A stretch of 64,000 nucleotides of DNA from Robbsia betulipollinis (GTDB taxonomy: Bacteria; Pseudomonadota; Gammaproteobacteria; Burkholderiales; Burkholderiaceae): NCBI RefSeq assembly GCF_026624755.1, contig NZ_JAPMXC010000001.1, positions 620,001 through 684,000 of the forward strand. The letters run 5' to 3'. A program made the translations under genes and the position numbers. The notes beneath the pieces were generated by a model. The model worked only from the letters and a program-made list of their open reading frames with translations. It made no database searches and had not been told where the DNA came from. The stretch's first letter is position 1, and each line of letters opens with the position of its first letter. Shown in pieces: positions 1-10,197 of this stretch.

Positions 1-46
1 ACATGCCAGTCCGTCCGGACAAGCCGCACACCGTGGAGAACGCCGC

Positions 47-2344
47 ATGCCGTCCGCTTCCCTGATTCTCGGTCATCCCCACCGCCGCATCGACGGCGTC
101 GCCAAGGTCACCGGCACGGCGACGTTCGCGCTCGACGAGGCCATTCCCCGTCTCGCGCACGCGGTCGTCGTGACCAGCCCCATCGGCCAGGGCCGAATCC
201 GCAGCATCGATACCCGGGCGGCATTCGGCATCGACGGCGTGCTGGAAATCCTGACCTGGGAGAACGTCGGCGACGCGATCCGCCCGGTGGGGCACGTGCT
301 CGGCGGCGGCTATGCGAACAGCACGCTCTGCCCGCTGGCGTCGCCGGTCATCCATTACGCCGGTCAGATCGTCGCGCTGGTCGCCGCGCACACCCGGGAA
401 GCGGCGCAGGAGGCCGCCGCGCGCCTCGCGATCCGGTACGAGACCGCCGCGCCGGGCGTCTACAGCCTGGACGATGCGCGTCTGGCGCCCCGCGCGCTGG
501 CCGATCTGAAGGACGACTACGCGGATCCGCAGGTCGGCGACACGCTCCAGGGTCTCGCCGCATCCGTGGCCTACGTGGACGCCTGCTACGCCACGCCGAT
601 TCAGCATCACAACCCGATCGAACTGCCCGGCACCACCTGCGTCTGGGAAGGCGACCGATTGACCGTCTACGAACCCACCCGCTTCGTCGGCGCGGTCCGG
701 CACGGCCTCGCCGCACAGTTGGGCATCGACGCCGACCACATCCGCGTGATCGCGCGCTTCATCGGCGGTCATTTCGGCTCGAAGCTCGGCTTGTCCCAAT
801 ATACCGCCCCGGTGGCGCTCGCCGCGCGCCGGATCGGCCGGCCGCTGACGCTGCAAATCGGCCGCCGCGACAGCTTCACCGTCGCGACGCACCGCACCGA
901 AACGCGGCATCGCGTGCAACTGGGGGCCGATGCACGCGGCCATTTCACGGCGCTGGTCCACGAGGCGGGCGCGGCGACGTCGCGCTTCGACCTGTTCGCG
1001 ATGGAAGGCGTGGATGTCACCTCCGCGCTGTACCGTTGCCCGAACGTGCGCACGCGCGAACATATCGCGCAGGTCGATCGGAATACGCCGGGTCCGATGC
1101 GCGCGCCGCCCGAGGTGCCCTATCTGTTCGCGCTCGAATCCGCCGTCGATGAACTCGCGCATCGTCTCGGGCGCGACCCCATCGAACTGCGACGTATCAA
1201 CGATACCCGCCGCGACACCGTCAGCGGCAAGCCTTTCACCACGCGGCCGCTGATGCGTTGCTTCGATGCCGGCGCCGCCGCGTTCGGCTGGACCGGCGGC
1301 CCGCGCGCCACGGGCGGGCCCGGCGCGGCGCTCCGCCCCGCCGCTCGCCGCGACGGCGACTGGCTCATCGGCCGGGGCTGCGCCAGCGCGGCGCGCCCGG
1401 TGAAGACCGCGGCGGCGATGGTGCGCGTCACCCTGTGCGCCGACGGCTGCGCCGGCGTGGCCACCGCGCATCACGAGATCGGCAACGGTCTGACCACGCT
1501 GCTCGCGATGACGCTCGCGGACCGACTGGGATGGCGCGTCGACGCCGTGCACGTGCAACTGGGCGACACGGCGCTGCCGCCGGCGGGCCTGTCGGGCGGC
1601 TCCGCCACGTCGACCAGCCTGGTCAACGCGCTCGGCCAGGCATGCGCGCAGATACGGGACCGGCTGCTGGCAGCCGCGACGCGCGACGGCGGTGCGCTCG
1701 CCGGCAGCACGCGCGACGCCTTGCGCTTCGCCGACGGCGCGATCCGCCATGCCGACGGACGCGCGCTGCCGCTCGCCACGCTGCTGGCGGACGCGTTCGG
1801 GGGCCGCATCGACATCACCTTCACCTATCTCCCCGCGGGTGCGGATGCCGCGCTGATCGGCAAGCTCGAGCGGGGTATCGCGCAACTGTCCACGCCGCGT
1901 CGGGACAAGCTCGCCTGGGCCTTCGGCGCGCAATTCGTCGAGGTGCGCGTACATGCCCTGACCGGGCAGATACGGGTGCCGCGCATGGTCGGCGCGTTCG
2001 CCGCGGGACGGATCCTGAACCCGCTGGCCGCACGCGCCCAAGTCGAGGGCGGCATGGTCTGGGGACTCGGTTCGGCGCTGCTCGAATGCACGGACATCGA
2101 CGCGCGTACCGGCCATTATCCGAACGCCAGCCTGGGCGACTATCTGGTTCCCTGCGCGGCCGACGTCGGCGAGCTGAGCGCGCTGTTCGTCGACGACGAC
2201 GACCGGGAGGTCAACCCCGAAGGCGTAAAGGGCCTGGGGGAGATCGGCATCATCGGCGTCAACGCCGCGATCGCCAACGCGGTGTTCGACGCGACCGGCA
2301 AACGGATACGCCGCCTGCCGATACGATGCGAGGATCTTTTATAA
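47..2344 (+). CDS. paoC: Molybdopterin-binding subunit of an aldehyde oxidase/xanthine dehydrogenase family enzyme (PaoC-like)
   Basis: Large molybdenum-cofactor subunit of an aldehyde-oxidising enzyme, by eye closest to the periplasmic aldehyde oxidoreductase subunit PaoC; 765 residues against about 730 in that family. The hammerhead-type domain begins with GHPHRRIDGVAKVTGTA, the MoCo-binding domains follow, and the C-terminal GVKGLGEIG supplies the expected catalytic base, Glu732. The ATG at 47 has GGAG eight bases upstream. Such subunits work with a 2Fe-2S and an FAD subunit, normally encoded just upstream, which would lie beyond the left edge. A second frame open from base 3 to a TGA at 63-65 may be the tail of the preceding gene. 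Family is secure; the physiological aldehyde is unknown. Confidence 0.85.
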   Translation: MPSASLILGHPHRRIDGVAKVTGTATFALDEAIPRLAHAVVVTSPIGQGRIRSIDTRAAFGIDGVLEILTWENVGDAIRPVGHVLGGGYANSTLCPLASPVIHYAGQIVALVAAHTREAAQEAAARLAIRYETAAPGVYSLDDARLAPRALADLKDDYADPQVGDTLQGLAASVAYVDACYATPIQHHNPIELPGTTCVWEGDRLTVYEPTRFVGAVRHGLAAQLGIDADHIRVIARFIGGHFGSKLGLSQYTAPVALAARRIGRPLTLQIGRRDSFTVATHRTETRHRVQLGADARGHFTALVHEAGAATSRFDLFAMEGVDVTSALYRCPNVRTREHIAQVDRNTPGPMRAPPEVPYLFALESAVDELAHRLGRDPIELRRINDTRRDTVSGKPFTTRPLMRCFDAGAAAFGWTGGPRATGGPGAALRPAARRDGDWLIGRGCASAARPVKTAAAMVRVTLCADGCAGVATAHHEIGNGLTTLLAMTLADRLGWRVDAVHVQLGDTALPPAGLSGGSATSTSLVNALGQACAQIRDRLLAAATRDGGALAGSTRDALRFADGAIRHADGRALPLATLLADAFGGRIDITFTYLPAGADAALIGKLERGIAQLSTPRRDKLAWAFGAQFVEVRVHALTGQIRVPRMVGAFAAGRILNPLAARAQVEGGMVWGLGSALLECTDIDARTGHYPNASLGDYLVPCAADVGELSALFVDDDDREVNPEGVKGLGEIGIIGVNAAIANAVFDATGKRIRRLPIRCEDLL

Positions 2345-2440
2345 GGGTAAATGGCCTACAGTATTTTCCCGCGCGCCCGTTATAGGTTGGGTCAAGACGT
2401 AAGAGCTCCGGCGCTTCGGATCCAATCGAGAACCAACCCA

Positions 2441-3970
2441 ATGAAAATTTCCACCCGGCTAGTCTTGCTCGTGGCCGCAGCGCTCGTCGCGCTTTTTTCC
2501 GTGGGGGGCTACGCCCTCACGACGTTGAAGCATACGATGCTCGACGAACGGCGCGCGCAGATCACGAATCTGCTGCAAATGGCGCAGCATCTGGCCGATT
2601 ATTATCATGATCAGGAAGTCGCGGGCACCCTGACCCGCGAGCAGGCGCAAGCGAGCGTCAAGCAAGCCCTGACCCAACTGAATTATTCGGATAAAAGCTT
2701 TTTCTGGGCCCGGACGCCGGAAGGCATCACGCTCATCCACCGGAATCAGGCGCTGATCGGCAAGAACAACGCCGGCAAGGCACTCGATGGACGCTCCGAC
2801 GGCGATGTGTTTCGGGAAGCGCTGGCTCGCGATCCGATGCCGATCATGGCGGTTCAGGCAAGACAGCCCTCCACGGGCGTCATGACGGATAAATTGAATG
2901 GCCTGATCGAGTTCAAGCCCTGGAACTGGTGGATCGGCACGGGTATCTTCATCGACGACATCAACAAGACGTTCTGGGAAACGGCCGGGTTCCTGATCGG
3001 CCTGATCGTCGTCGCCGCCGGGGTCATCGGCGCGCTTTCCTGGCAGATCATCCGAAACGTCGTGGGTGCACTGGGCGGCGAACCCGCATACGCCGCCAAG
3101 GTGACCCAGCGCATCGCCACGGGCGACTTGACGGAGCGCATCGTCGTGCAGGCCGGCGACCAGCAGAGTCTCCTCGCCTCCATCGCGAAAATGCAGACAT
3201 CGTTGGTGGACATGATCAACCGCATCCGGGCCGGTTCCGAAGCCGTCACGGTCGGCACGAACGAGATCGCATCGGGCAACAACGATCTCTCTTCCCGCAC
3301 GGAAGAACAGGCCGCCTCGCTTCAGGAAACCGCCGCGAGCATGGAACAGCTGACGGCGACCGTTCAACAGAATTCGGAAAACGCGCAGCGCGCCAACCAG
3401 TTCGCCGCGAACGCTTCCTCGACGGCACAAAATGGCGGCGTGGTAGTGGCGCGCGTCGTGGAGGCGATGAACGCCATTTCCGCAAGCTCGGGGAAGATGG
3501 CCGATATCACCGCGACGATCGAAAGCATCGCTTTCCAGACGAATATCCTGGCATTGAACGCGGCGGTGGAAGCCGCGCGCGCCGGCGAGGAGGGCCGCGG
3601 GTTCGCGGTCGTCGCATCGGAGGTGCGCTCGCTCGCCCAGCGCAGTTCCCTGGCGGCGAAAGAAATCAAGTCGTTGATCGAAGACTCGATCGACCAGGTA
3701 CGCGAGGGCTCCAATCAGGTCAGCGCCGCGGGTCGCACCATGAGCGAGATCGTGAGCGCCGTGGGCGACGTCACGGAAATCATGAGCGGCATTTCCACCG
3801 CCTCCGTCGAGCAACGATCCGGTATCGAACAGGTGAACCAGGCGGTGGCCCAGATGGACCAGGTAACCCAACAAAATGCCGCGCTGGTCGAGGAAGCCGC
3901 CGCCGCTGCGGGTTCGCTGGCCGATCAGGCCGAACGCCTGTCGGCGACGGTGTCCGTCTTCCGGGTGTGA
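2441..3970 (+). CDS. Methyl-accepting chemotaxis protein with single Cache sensor domain
   Basis: Transmembrane chemoreceptor of 509 residues that passes ligand binding to the CheA/CheW signalling array. TM1 is at about residues 7-28. A periplasmic sCache_2-like domain follows ([17 protein letters not shown] near residue 90), then TM2 near 180-205, a HAMP segment, and the cytoplasmic signalling domain with the hairpin tip [18 protein letters not shown] and [13 protein letters not shown]. No C-terminal NWETF-type tether for CheR/CheB is present. The ATG at 2441 (MKIST) is chosen because it places TM1 at the N-terminus; an upstream in-frame start at 2351 would add an unrelated 30-residue leader. 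Cache receptors of this type often sense small carboxylates, which would suit the catabolic genes here, but the ligand is unknown. Confidence 0.9.
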   Translation: MKISTRLVLLVAAALVALFSVGGYALTTLKHTMLDERRAQITNLLQMAQHLADYYHDQEVAGTLTREQAQASVKQALTQLNYSDKSFFWARTPEGITLIHRNQALIGKNNAGKALDGRSDGDVFREALARDPMPIMAVQARQPSTGVMTDKLNGLIEFKPWNWWIGTGIFIDDINKTFWETAGFLIGLIVVAAGVIGALSWQIIRNVVGALGGEPAYAAKVTQRIATGDLTERIVVQAGDQQSLLASIAKMQTSLVDMINRIRAGSEAVTVGTNEIASGNNDLSSRTEEQAASLQETAASMEQLTATVQQNSENAQRANQFAANASSTAQNGGVVVARVVEAMNAISASSGKMADITATIESIAFQTNILALNAAVEAARAGEEGRGFAVVASEVRSLAQRSSLAAKEIKSLIEDSIDQVREGSNQVSAAGRTMSEIVSAVGDVTEIMSGISTASVEQRSGIEQVNQAVAQMDQVTQQNAALVEEAAAAAGSLADQAERLSATVSVFRV

Positions 3971-3986
3971 AACCACGGGTACAACG

Positions 3987-4007
3987 TTTTACGGGGTATC
4001 CGTAAAA
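3987..4007. terminator. Inverted repeat between chemoreceptor and porin
   Basis: A perfect 8-bp stem (TTTTACGG / CCGTAAAA) with loop GGTAT. Because the stem is A/T-rich at its base, and A residues follow on the plus strand, it could act as a weak terminator after the chemoreceptor gene or stabilise the porin leader. The U-tract is better placed for minus-strand transcription, so its role is uncertain. Confidence 0.4.
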
Positions 4008-4039
4008 AAATTCCAAAATCAAAGAATAGGAAAAATATC

Positions 4040-5254
4040 ATGAAGAAAAATACTGCTGTCGCCTTGCCGCTGTTCGCCTGCGGCGTAGTGTTTGCCATGC
4101 CGGTTTTCGCCCAAAGCAGCGTCACCCTGTACGGCATCGTCGACGAGTCGATTTCCTATCAAAACAGCCAGGCTTCGCTTGGTGCCAATTCGGGCGGGAA
4201 GTCGAATGTCAAGATGTTGACCGGCGTATGGTCGGGAAGCCGCTTCGGGTTCAAGGGCGCCGAGGACCTTGGCGGCGGAACGAAAGCCATTTTCACGCTC
4301 GAATCCGGTTTCAACCCGGCCTCGGGCGCCCAGCAGTACACGAATGCCATGTTCGGCCGGCAAGCCTGGGTTGGTTTGAGCGATCCGAGGTTCGGCTCCC
4401 TGACGGTTGGCCGCCAGTACACATCGTATTATTCCCTGCTCGCGGCCTACGGTCCGACCACCTGGCTCACCGGCGCCTTCGGCGCGCACCCCGGCGACCT
4501 GGACGAAATGGACACCATCTATCGGGCCAACAGCTCGATCGTCTATACGTCGCCGACCCTCATGGGATTCACCGTGAGCGGCTCGTACGCGCTGGCCGGC
4601 GTCGCGGGCAGCGTCAATCGCGGTGCCACCTGGAGCGGCGCGCTGCGCTACGCGAACGGACCCTTCGGCATCACGGCGGCGATTACCCGCATCAACAACG
4701 CGACGCCTGGCGGCGGCGCCTACAGCAGCGATTCCACGTCCAACGCGAACGGCGAACAAGGCGTCTCGTCCGTGACGAACGGCTATCAGACGGCCCAGGC
4801 GCAACAACGTGCCGCGGTGGCGGCGGGCTACAAGTTCAATGCCTCGTGGGATGTGTCGTTTTCCTACTCCAACGTCCAGTACGTGCCGGGCAGCAACTCG
4901 CTTTACCACGATCTCGCGATTTTCAATACGGCGGGAGCGGTGCTGCACTGGGTGGCCACGCCGCGGGTCGATCTTGCCACGGGCTACAGCTATACCCGCG
5001 CGACGCGCGCCAACGGCATCACGGACCCTGCGCAGTATCAGCAGTTCAACCTGTCTCAGTATTACGCCCTGTCCAAGCGCACCGGACTGTACGCGGTACA
5101 GGCCTTTCAACGCGCGAACGGAAAAACGCTGGGCACGGCGGGGGAAAGCGCCATCATCAATGCGACACCGAGCATCGGCGATGGTTTTCAATCGGCGCCC
5201 GCGTCTTCGCGCAGCCAGATCGCCGCAGCGGTCGGCATCATTCACCGGTTCTAA
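4040..5254 (+). CDS. Trimeric general porin, Burkholderia type
   Basis: Outer-membrane 16-strand beta-barrel porin of the Gram-negative porin_4/OmpC-like family typical of Burkholderiales, 404 residues. A signal peptide (MKKNTAVALPLFACGVVFA) ends near residue 24, just before QSSVTLYGIVDE, the family's usual mature N-terminus. The internal GSRFGFKGAEDLGGG and the terminal HRF, with the C-terminal phenylalanine recognised by the BAM machinery, are also standard. It is about 50 residues longer than the two other porins in this window and clearly more distant from them. It stands alone and does not carry the shared operator found upstream of the other two. Confidence 0.93.
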   Translation: MKKNTAVALPLFACGVVFAMPVFAQSSVTLYGIVDESISYQNSQASLGANSGGKSNVKMLTGVWSGSRFGFKGAEDLGGGTKAIFTLESGFNPASGAQQYTNAMFGRQAWVGLSDPRFGSLTVGRQYTSYYSLLAAYGPTTWLTGAFGAHPGDLDEMDTIYRANSSIVYTSPTLMGFTVSGSYALAGVAGSVNRGATWSGALRYANGPFGITAAITRINNATPGGGAYSSDSTSNANGEQGVSSVTNGYQTAQAQQRAAVAAGYKFNASWDVSFSYSNVQYVPGSNSLYHDLAIFNTAGAVLHWVATPRVDLATGYSYTRATRANGITDPAQYQQFNLSQYYALSKRTGLYAVQAFQRANGKTLGTAGESAIINATPSIGDGFQSAPASSRSQIAAAVGIIHRF

Positions 5255-5436
5255 AGCGATTCGAACCGCCCCCCGCGGCCCCGTCGTCCCGGGCGATCGG
5301 TATGGTTCAAGGAATCTGCCGATCCCGCCGTTTCACGTGACGGTACCCACCGGACAAAACAGTCCGTACATTCGGAAAGTCGATCGACGTCAGGACCGTC
5401 GATAGCCAACTACCGTCGTTCGTTCGAGCGAATGAG

Positions 5437-7950
5437 ATGGCATGCCAACGGATCATTCTCATGTTCGTAAAATATGCGCGCCGCGCCGCGGGGGGCGAAG
5501 TCTTCGGTCTCGTCTGGCCTTTTGTCGCGGTGGTTCTCGTTCTGCTCACCCTCGCGTTCGTGAGTATCGAAATCATGTCGTCGCTGCGCGCCTATATCGC
5601 GGCCGAGAGCGTGTGGTCCAAGAACGAAAAAGACGCGATTTTTTTTCTGCACCTGTATGCGGAAACCGGCGAAGCCGAATATTTTCGGCGGCATGCGCAG
5701 GCGATAGAAGACCTTCGCCATCTGCGAGCGGCTCGCGACCTGCTAGACCGCCGCGAAACCGAATTGCGCCCGGCGATGGACGAACTCGTGCTGGGCGGAT
5801 TTGCGCAACCCGATGCGCGCGGCGCGGTGTTGGTGTATCGCATCTTCCGCAACGTCAGTTACCTCAAAGAGCCGGTAAATCTCTGGCGGCGTACGGATGA
5901 CGTCATCGATAGGCTGGAACGGATAGGCGAGCGGCTTCACCGCCGGCTCGCCACATCGTCCGCAACGGCGATTCCGAACGTCGCCGAAGCGAAGGAAATC
6001 TTCCAGATCAACGAAGAAGTCGCGCCGCTTACCCAGGGCTTTTCGTTCGAGTTGAGCGAAACTTTCCGTCAGGTCGCCCTGTTGTTGTTTCTGTTCGACC
6101 TGATGGCGGCGAGCAGCCTGATGCTGCTCACCATATCGCACGTCCGGCGGCTGGTGACGCAGCGCAGGCGAACCGAGGAGGCGTGGCGCCGCAGTGAAGC
6201 GCGCGCCAGGGCGACCCTGGGATCGATCGGCGAGGCCGTCATCGCCACGAACCTCGCGGGCCACATCGAATTCATCAATCCCGCGGCGGAGGGTCTCCTT
6301 CGCACGCGAAGCGCGGCATGTGGCGGACGTCCGTTCTCCGATGCCTTTTCGCTGCTTTACGAGCATTCGCGTCAGCCGGAGCGGCTGCTTGCCAATCTCG
6401 CGAACGACGGCACGCCGGGCCATCCGGAAAAAGAGTCATTCGTCGAGATGGTGCTCGTTCTCCGGGACGGTGTGGAAATCAACGTCAGGGCCACGGTATC
6501 GCGCATCAGTGGATCCGCCTTCGGTCCTGGCGACCGGGGCGACGCGGACCGGGGGCAAGACGGTTTCGTCATCATCCTGCGCAACATCACGCGCGAGCGG
6601 GAATACGTTCGAAACCTCGCCTGGCAGGCATCGCACGATAGCCTCACCGGGCTGGTCAACCGCACGGAATTCGACCGACAGCTCACTGTTTCCCTGCAGG
6701 ATGCGTCGCACCGGACCCTGTCCGTTCCGGACGTCCTGCTCCTGTTCGACCTGGACCGTTTCAAGATCGTCAACGACACGTGCGGGCACGCCGCCGGCGA
6801 CGCGATGCTGCGTGCGATTTCGATCTACCTGATGGAACACTTTCGCACGACCGATACGTTCGCCCGGCTAGGCGGCGATGAATTCGGCGCATTGCTGCGA
6901 GGCCACGGCCGGGAAGACGCCTTGAGACTGGCGAGCAAGCTCCTGCACCTCGCCAATCACTTTTTCTACGAATGGGAAGCGCAGCTGTTCAAGACGAGCC
7001 TGAGCATCGGCCTGTTGGTCCTGAACGGGCCGGACATGACGGCCGAATCCGCCATGCGGATGACCGATATCGCCTGCTTTGTCGCCAAGGAACGAGGCCG
7101 GGACCGTTTGCAGGAGGTCGATCTGGACGACAGCCGCCTTGCCACGCATGTCAACGAGGCATCATGGGCGCGGCGGTTGAAGCACGCACTGGAGCACGGC
7201 CTGTTCTGCCTGCACGCCCAGCCGATTCGAAAAAACGATGCAACGGCCGGAAAAGCCGACCGCGCGGACAAGGTCGAGTTGTTGATCCGCATGGTCGACC
7301 CCGACGAAGGCGTGGAGATCACGCCGGATAAATTCATTCCCGCAGCCGAACGGTATGGCCTGATGACCGCGATCGATCGATGGGTCGTGCGCACGGCCCT
7401 GCACACGCTCGCGCACACACCGGTCACGCTGTACAGCGAATATGCCATCAACCTCTCCGGAGCGTCCGTCGGCGACTCCCGCTTTCTGAACTACATCGTC
7501 GAATGCATCGCGGACAGTGGCGTCGACCCCCGTTTGCTGTGCTTTGAGATCACCGAAACCGCCGCGATCAGCAACTTGTCGTGCGCGGCCCATTTCATGA
7601 ATGAACTGCGCACGCTGGGCTGCCGTTTCGCCCTGGACGATTTCGGCGCCGGCATGTCGTCATTCGGCTATCTGAAGCAGCTGCCGATCGACTATGTGAA
7701 GATCGACGGTTCCTTCGTCAAGAATCTCCCGCAGGACCCGGTCAGCCAGGATATGGTCATCGCGATCAACGACATCGGCCATACGTTGGGGTGCGAAACC
7801 ATCGCGGAATATGTCGAAACCGAAGAGATCGTCACGCTGCTGGAACAATATGGCGTGGATTATCTGCAAGGTTATTTTATCGGGCGGCCTTCCTTTTGGA
7901 CGGAACAGCGCAATCTTCCCAGCCACACCGCCGTTCCCGTGGGAATATGA
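5437..7950 (+). CDS. Membrane-bound PAS-GGDEF-EAL cyclic-di-GMP protein
   Basis: Protein of 837 residues that probably makes and/or degrades cyclic di-GMP at the inner membrane. Layout: TM1 about residues 22-45, a periplasmic helical region to about 205, TM2 about 208-232, a PAS domain from about 254, GGDEF at 478-482 and EAL from about 577 to 825. The diguanylate cyclase active site RLGGDEF is intact. RTTD five residues before it matches the inhibitory I-site. In the EAL domain the signature reads ELL rather than EAL, but the metal/catalytic EITET and DDFG motifs are kept, so phosphodiesterase activity is plausible. The ATG at 5437 is used; the ATG at 5461 is an alternative. The stop overlaps the start of the next gene. 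Confidence 0.9.
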   Translation: MACQRIILMFVKYARRAAGGEVFGLVWPFVAVVLVLLTLAFVSIEIMSSLRAYIAAESVWSKNEKDAIFFLHLYAETGEAEYFRRHAQAIEDLRHLRAARDLLDRRETELRPAMDELVLGGFAQPDARGAVLVYRIFRNVSYLKEPVNLWRRTDDVIDRLERIGERLHRRLATSSATAIPNVAEAKEIFQINEEVAPLTQGFSFELSETFRQVALLLFLFDLMAASSLMLLTISHVRRLVTQRRRTEEAWRRSEARARATLGSIGEAVIATNLAGHIEFINPAAEGLLRTRSAACGGRPFSDAFSLLYEHSRQPERLLANLANDGTPGHPEKESFVEMVLVLRDGVEINVRATVSRISGSAFGPGDRGDADRGQDGFVIILRNITREREYVRNLAWQASHDSLTGLVNRTEFDRQLTVSLQDASHRTLSVPDVLLLFDLDRFKIVNDTCGHAAGDAMLRAISIYLMEHFRTTDTFARLGGDEFGALLRGHGREDALRLASKLLHLANHFFYEWEAQLFKTSLSIGLLVLNGPDMTAESAMRMTDIACFVAKERGRDRLQEVDLDDSRLATHVNEASWARRLKHALEHGLFCLHAQPIRKNDATAGKADRADKVELLIRMVDPDEGVEITPDKFIPAAERYGLMTAIDRWVVRTALHTLAHTPVTLYSEYAINLSGASVGDSRFLNYIVECIADSGVDPRLLCFEITETAAISNLSCAAHFMNELRTLGCRFALDDFGAGMSSFGYLKQLPIDYVKIDGSFVKNLPQDPVSQDMVIAINDIGHTLGCETIAEYVETEEIVTLLEQYGVDYLQGYFIGRPSFWTEQRNLPSHTAVPVGI

Positions 7951-8297
7951 CGGCCATGACATCCCCGCACCCCACCACCCCGGACGGACGGTACTTCGTC
8001 GTCAGAGCGCGTCTCTGGCGGTGCACCGATCCGTCGTTGCCGCCGGAAACGAAGGCGGGTCTGATCGCGGAGTTGATGCAGGCGCGCAGGGCGAAAGGCG
8101 AGGCCATGCGCAAGGGAGACATCGTGGCGCGGGAAGAAGCGCGTCGGCGGGTGGATCGGGCGAAACACCAACTGGGCGAGCGCGGACCGGTCTGGTGGTC
8201 GGATGGCGCCCCGGACTGGAACCGTCACATGGCGGTCAATACGCCCTACGCCGAATGGTTCCTCGGACTGCGTCTTGAGGATGAATCGCGCCCGTAA
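7947..8297 (+). CDS. Conserved small hypothetical protein
   Basis: A 116-residue cytoplasmic protein whose start codon overlaps the stop of the GGDEF-EAL gene (ATGA at 7947-7950), indicating translational coupling. It begins MTAMTSPHPTTPDGRYFVVRA, has a charged helical middle (MQARRAKGEAMRKGDIVARE) and a tryptophan-rich C-terminal part with RGPVWWSDGAPDWNRHM. I recognise the pattern as a conserved hypothetical family of proteobacteria without an assigned function. A second start at 7956 is possible. Coupling to the c-di-GMP enzyme hints at a shared role but proves nothing. Confidence 0.75.
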   Translation: MTAMTSPHPTTPDGRYFVVRARLWRCTDPSLPPETKAGLIAELMQARRAKGEAMRKGDIVAREEARRRVDRAKHQLGERGPVWWSDGAPDWNRHMAVNTPYAEWFLGLRLEDESRP

Positions 8298-8357
8298 GGC
8301 GTCTTCGCCCGCCCGGAGAACGGGACTTTCCGGATGCACGGGAACCTTGTCTTGCGA

Positions 8358-10181
8358 TCAACCGGTCATGCTCGCGCGGATACGCCCGGCCACGCGCATT
8401 TTGACGGCAGCGAGGTCGTCCTGCGTGACAGGCTGGTGGCGCGTGCCGTCGCGAGGTGTTTCGCGCCGCGTTCGGGGACGCGGCCCGGGGATGACGCAGG
8501 TTTCGGCGATATGCCCGGCCCCTTGCCGTCCCTCGGACGTCATCACCAGAACACGATCCGACAAATGGACCGCTTCATCGAGGTCGTGCGTCACCAGCAA
8601 GGTCGCCGTGCCGTGCGCCTGCGTCAATCTCTGCAGCAGGTCCTGCAGACGTTCCCGCGTGATCGCATCCACGGCGCTGAAAGGCTCGTCCAGCAGCAGC
8701 AGACGGGGCTGGGCGAAGAGTCCCCGGGCGAGCGCCACGCGTTGCGCCATGCCGCCCGAAAGCTGCTTGGGCAGGAGATGCGCCGCGCCCGCCAGCCCGA
8801 CCTCGGACAGCAATCGCGCCACCCGCGGATCGCCGCCGCGCCGATGACCCGACGAAAACGCGATATTGTCGGCGACGCTCAACCACGGCAACAAACGCGG
8901 CTCCTGAAACACCACGCCGATCTTCGGCGAGGGGCCGACCTGCGCCTGCCCGTCCAGCACATGATTCCCGCTGAAATCCGCATCGAGTCCGGCGACGATC
9001 CTGAGCAAGGTACTTTTCCCACAACCGCTGGGACCCACCAGACTCACGACCTCGCGCGGGTCGACGCATAACTCCAGCGCATCGAGGATGCGGCGCTCTC
9101 CATACCACTTTCCATGGATTCGGATATCGAGCAAGGGCCTGGCCACGGGACCTCGCGAACGGAAGAGCGTCACCGTTTCCCGGGCAGTGGCGGCCATGCC
9201 GGCCGTGGCATCCGTGGCATCCGTGGCGGCGACGGCCGCCGTGGCGGATGGGGCGGATGGAGCGGGAAGCGTCGAGGCCTCGTGTTTCACGTCGCGCCAC
9301 GACAGCGTCGCGTTCTCCACCAGGCGCAGCGCGCTGTCGCTCAGCTTGCCCAGCAGCGCAAGCAGAATGATCGCGCCGAAGACGATATCGGGACGTCCCG
9401 TCTCGCGTCCGTCGCTCAACAAATAGCCCAGCCCGCGTGTCGCCGCGATCAGCTCCCCCGCCACCACGAACATCCATGCCAGACTCAGGCCGGTTCGCAG
9501 CCCGGTAAAGATCTGCGGCAATGCGGCGGGCAGCAGGATGCGGTAGAACAACGCGCCTCTGCCCAGACGGTTGACCTCGCCGAGCTGGATCAATTTGCGA
9601 TCCACGCCCCGAATACCCGACACGACCGCCAGATGCACCGGAAAAAACGCACCGATGGCAACCATCGTCACTTTCGGCGCTTCGTCGATGCCCATCCAAA
9701 GCAACAGCACCGGCACCCAGGCAAGCGACGGGATCGCGCGCAACGCCTGGCAGAGCGGATCGAACAAGGCCTCCACTCGCCGGCTCAACCCCATCGCCGC
9801 GCCCAGCAGCATCGCCAGCGAAGCGCCGATGACGAAACCGCCCGCCACCCGCAGCGCACTGGCGCCGATGTGACGCAGCAACCGCGCCGCACCCATCTGC
9901 CACAACGACGCCACGATCGTCGATGGTGCCGGCACCAGATTGTCCGCCAGCCAGTGCGCACGCACGAGCAACTCGATCAACGCCAGCAACCCGAGCGGCA
10001 ACACCAGGCCGACGACGCGATAGCGGCGCAGATCGCGTGCCGTCCCGGGTGTCCACCGCGTGACGCCTGCCGCCGGACCTGATCCGCGCTGCCCCGCTGC
10101 GCGCTTTCGCACCGCATCGCGCGGTTCTTCCGCGGTGCCCGCTTGTTCGAGGCGCAAGGTATCGTCGGCTCGCTTCGCCAT
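8358..10181 (-). CDS. Fused ABC transporter permease and ATPase (SsuC-SsuB type)
   Basis: A single 607-residue polypeptide joins two normally separate parts of a nitrate/sulfonate/taurine-type importer. Residues about 55-280 form the membrane permease, with the EAA-type loop around GEVNRLGRGALFYRILLPA. Residues about 340-560 form the ATPase, with Walker A GPSGCGKST near 382, signature LSGGMAQ near 472, Walker B LLLLDEPFSAVD near 492 and the switch histidine in VTHDLDEA. An Ala/Thr-rich linker of about 50 residues joins them. The solute-binding gene lies 16 bases upstream on the same strand, giving a two-gene importer. The dimeric transporter would then be a homodimer of fusion proteins. Substrate class is inferred from family resemblance only. 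Confidence 0.88.
   Translation of the reverse strand: MAKRADDTLRLEQAGTAEEPRDAVRKRAAGQRGSGPAAGVTRWTPGTARDLRRYRVVGLVLPLGLLALIELLVRAHWLADNLVPAPSTIVASLWQMGAARLLRHIGASALRVAGGFVIGASLAMLLGAAMGLSRRVEALFDPLCQALRAIPSLAWVPVLLLWMGIDEAPKVTMVAIGAFFPVHLAVVSGIRGVDRKLIQLGEVNRLGRGALFYRILLPAALPQIFTGLRTGLSLAWMFVVAGELIAATRGLGYLLSDGRETGRPDIVFGAIILLALLGKLSDSALRLVENATLSWRDVKHEASTLPAPSAPSATAAVAATDATDATAGMAATARETVTLFRSRGPVARPLLDIRIHGKWYGERRILDALELCVDPREVVSLVGPSGCGKSTLLRIVAGLDADFSGNHVLDGQAQVGPSPKIGVVFQEPRLLPWLSVADNIAFSSGHRRGGDPRVARLLSEVGLAGAAHLLPKQLSGGMAQRVALARGLFAQPRLLLLDEPFSAVDAITRERLQDLLQRLTQAHGTATLLVTHDLDEAVHLSDRVLVMTSEGRQGAGHIAETCVIPGPRPRTRRETPRDGTRHQPVTQDDLAAVKMRVAGRIRASMTG
9205..9224. repeat. Short 9-bp tandem repeat in the ABC fusion linker
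   Basis: Two complete copies of GTGGCATCC plus a partial third lie within the codons of the low-complexity Ala-Thr-Asp linker that joins permease and ATPase. The unit is a multiple of three, so copy-number changes would keep the frame. Confidence 0.6.
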
Positions 10182-10197
10182 GTCTTCTCGCGGCCTT

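Noticed and set aside
3-65. Frameshift at the start of the PaoC-like gene (a frame with DKPHTVEN resembling PaoC N-termini lies one base off)
   Set aside because: The ATG at 47 has a good ribosome site and the short resemblance may be chance; the tail of an upstream gene is equally likely.
2459-3976. Long 505-codon minus-strand frame opposite the first chemoreceptor
   Set aside because: It mirrors the plus-strand gene in high-GC DNA, has no family resemblance and is rich in His/Arg; the plus-strand protein is unmistakable.
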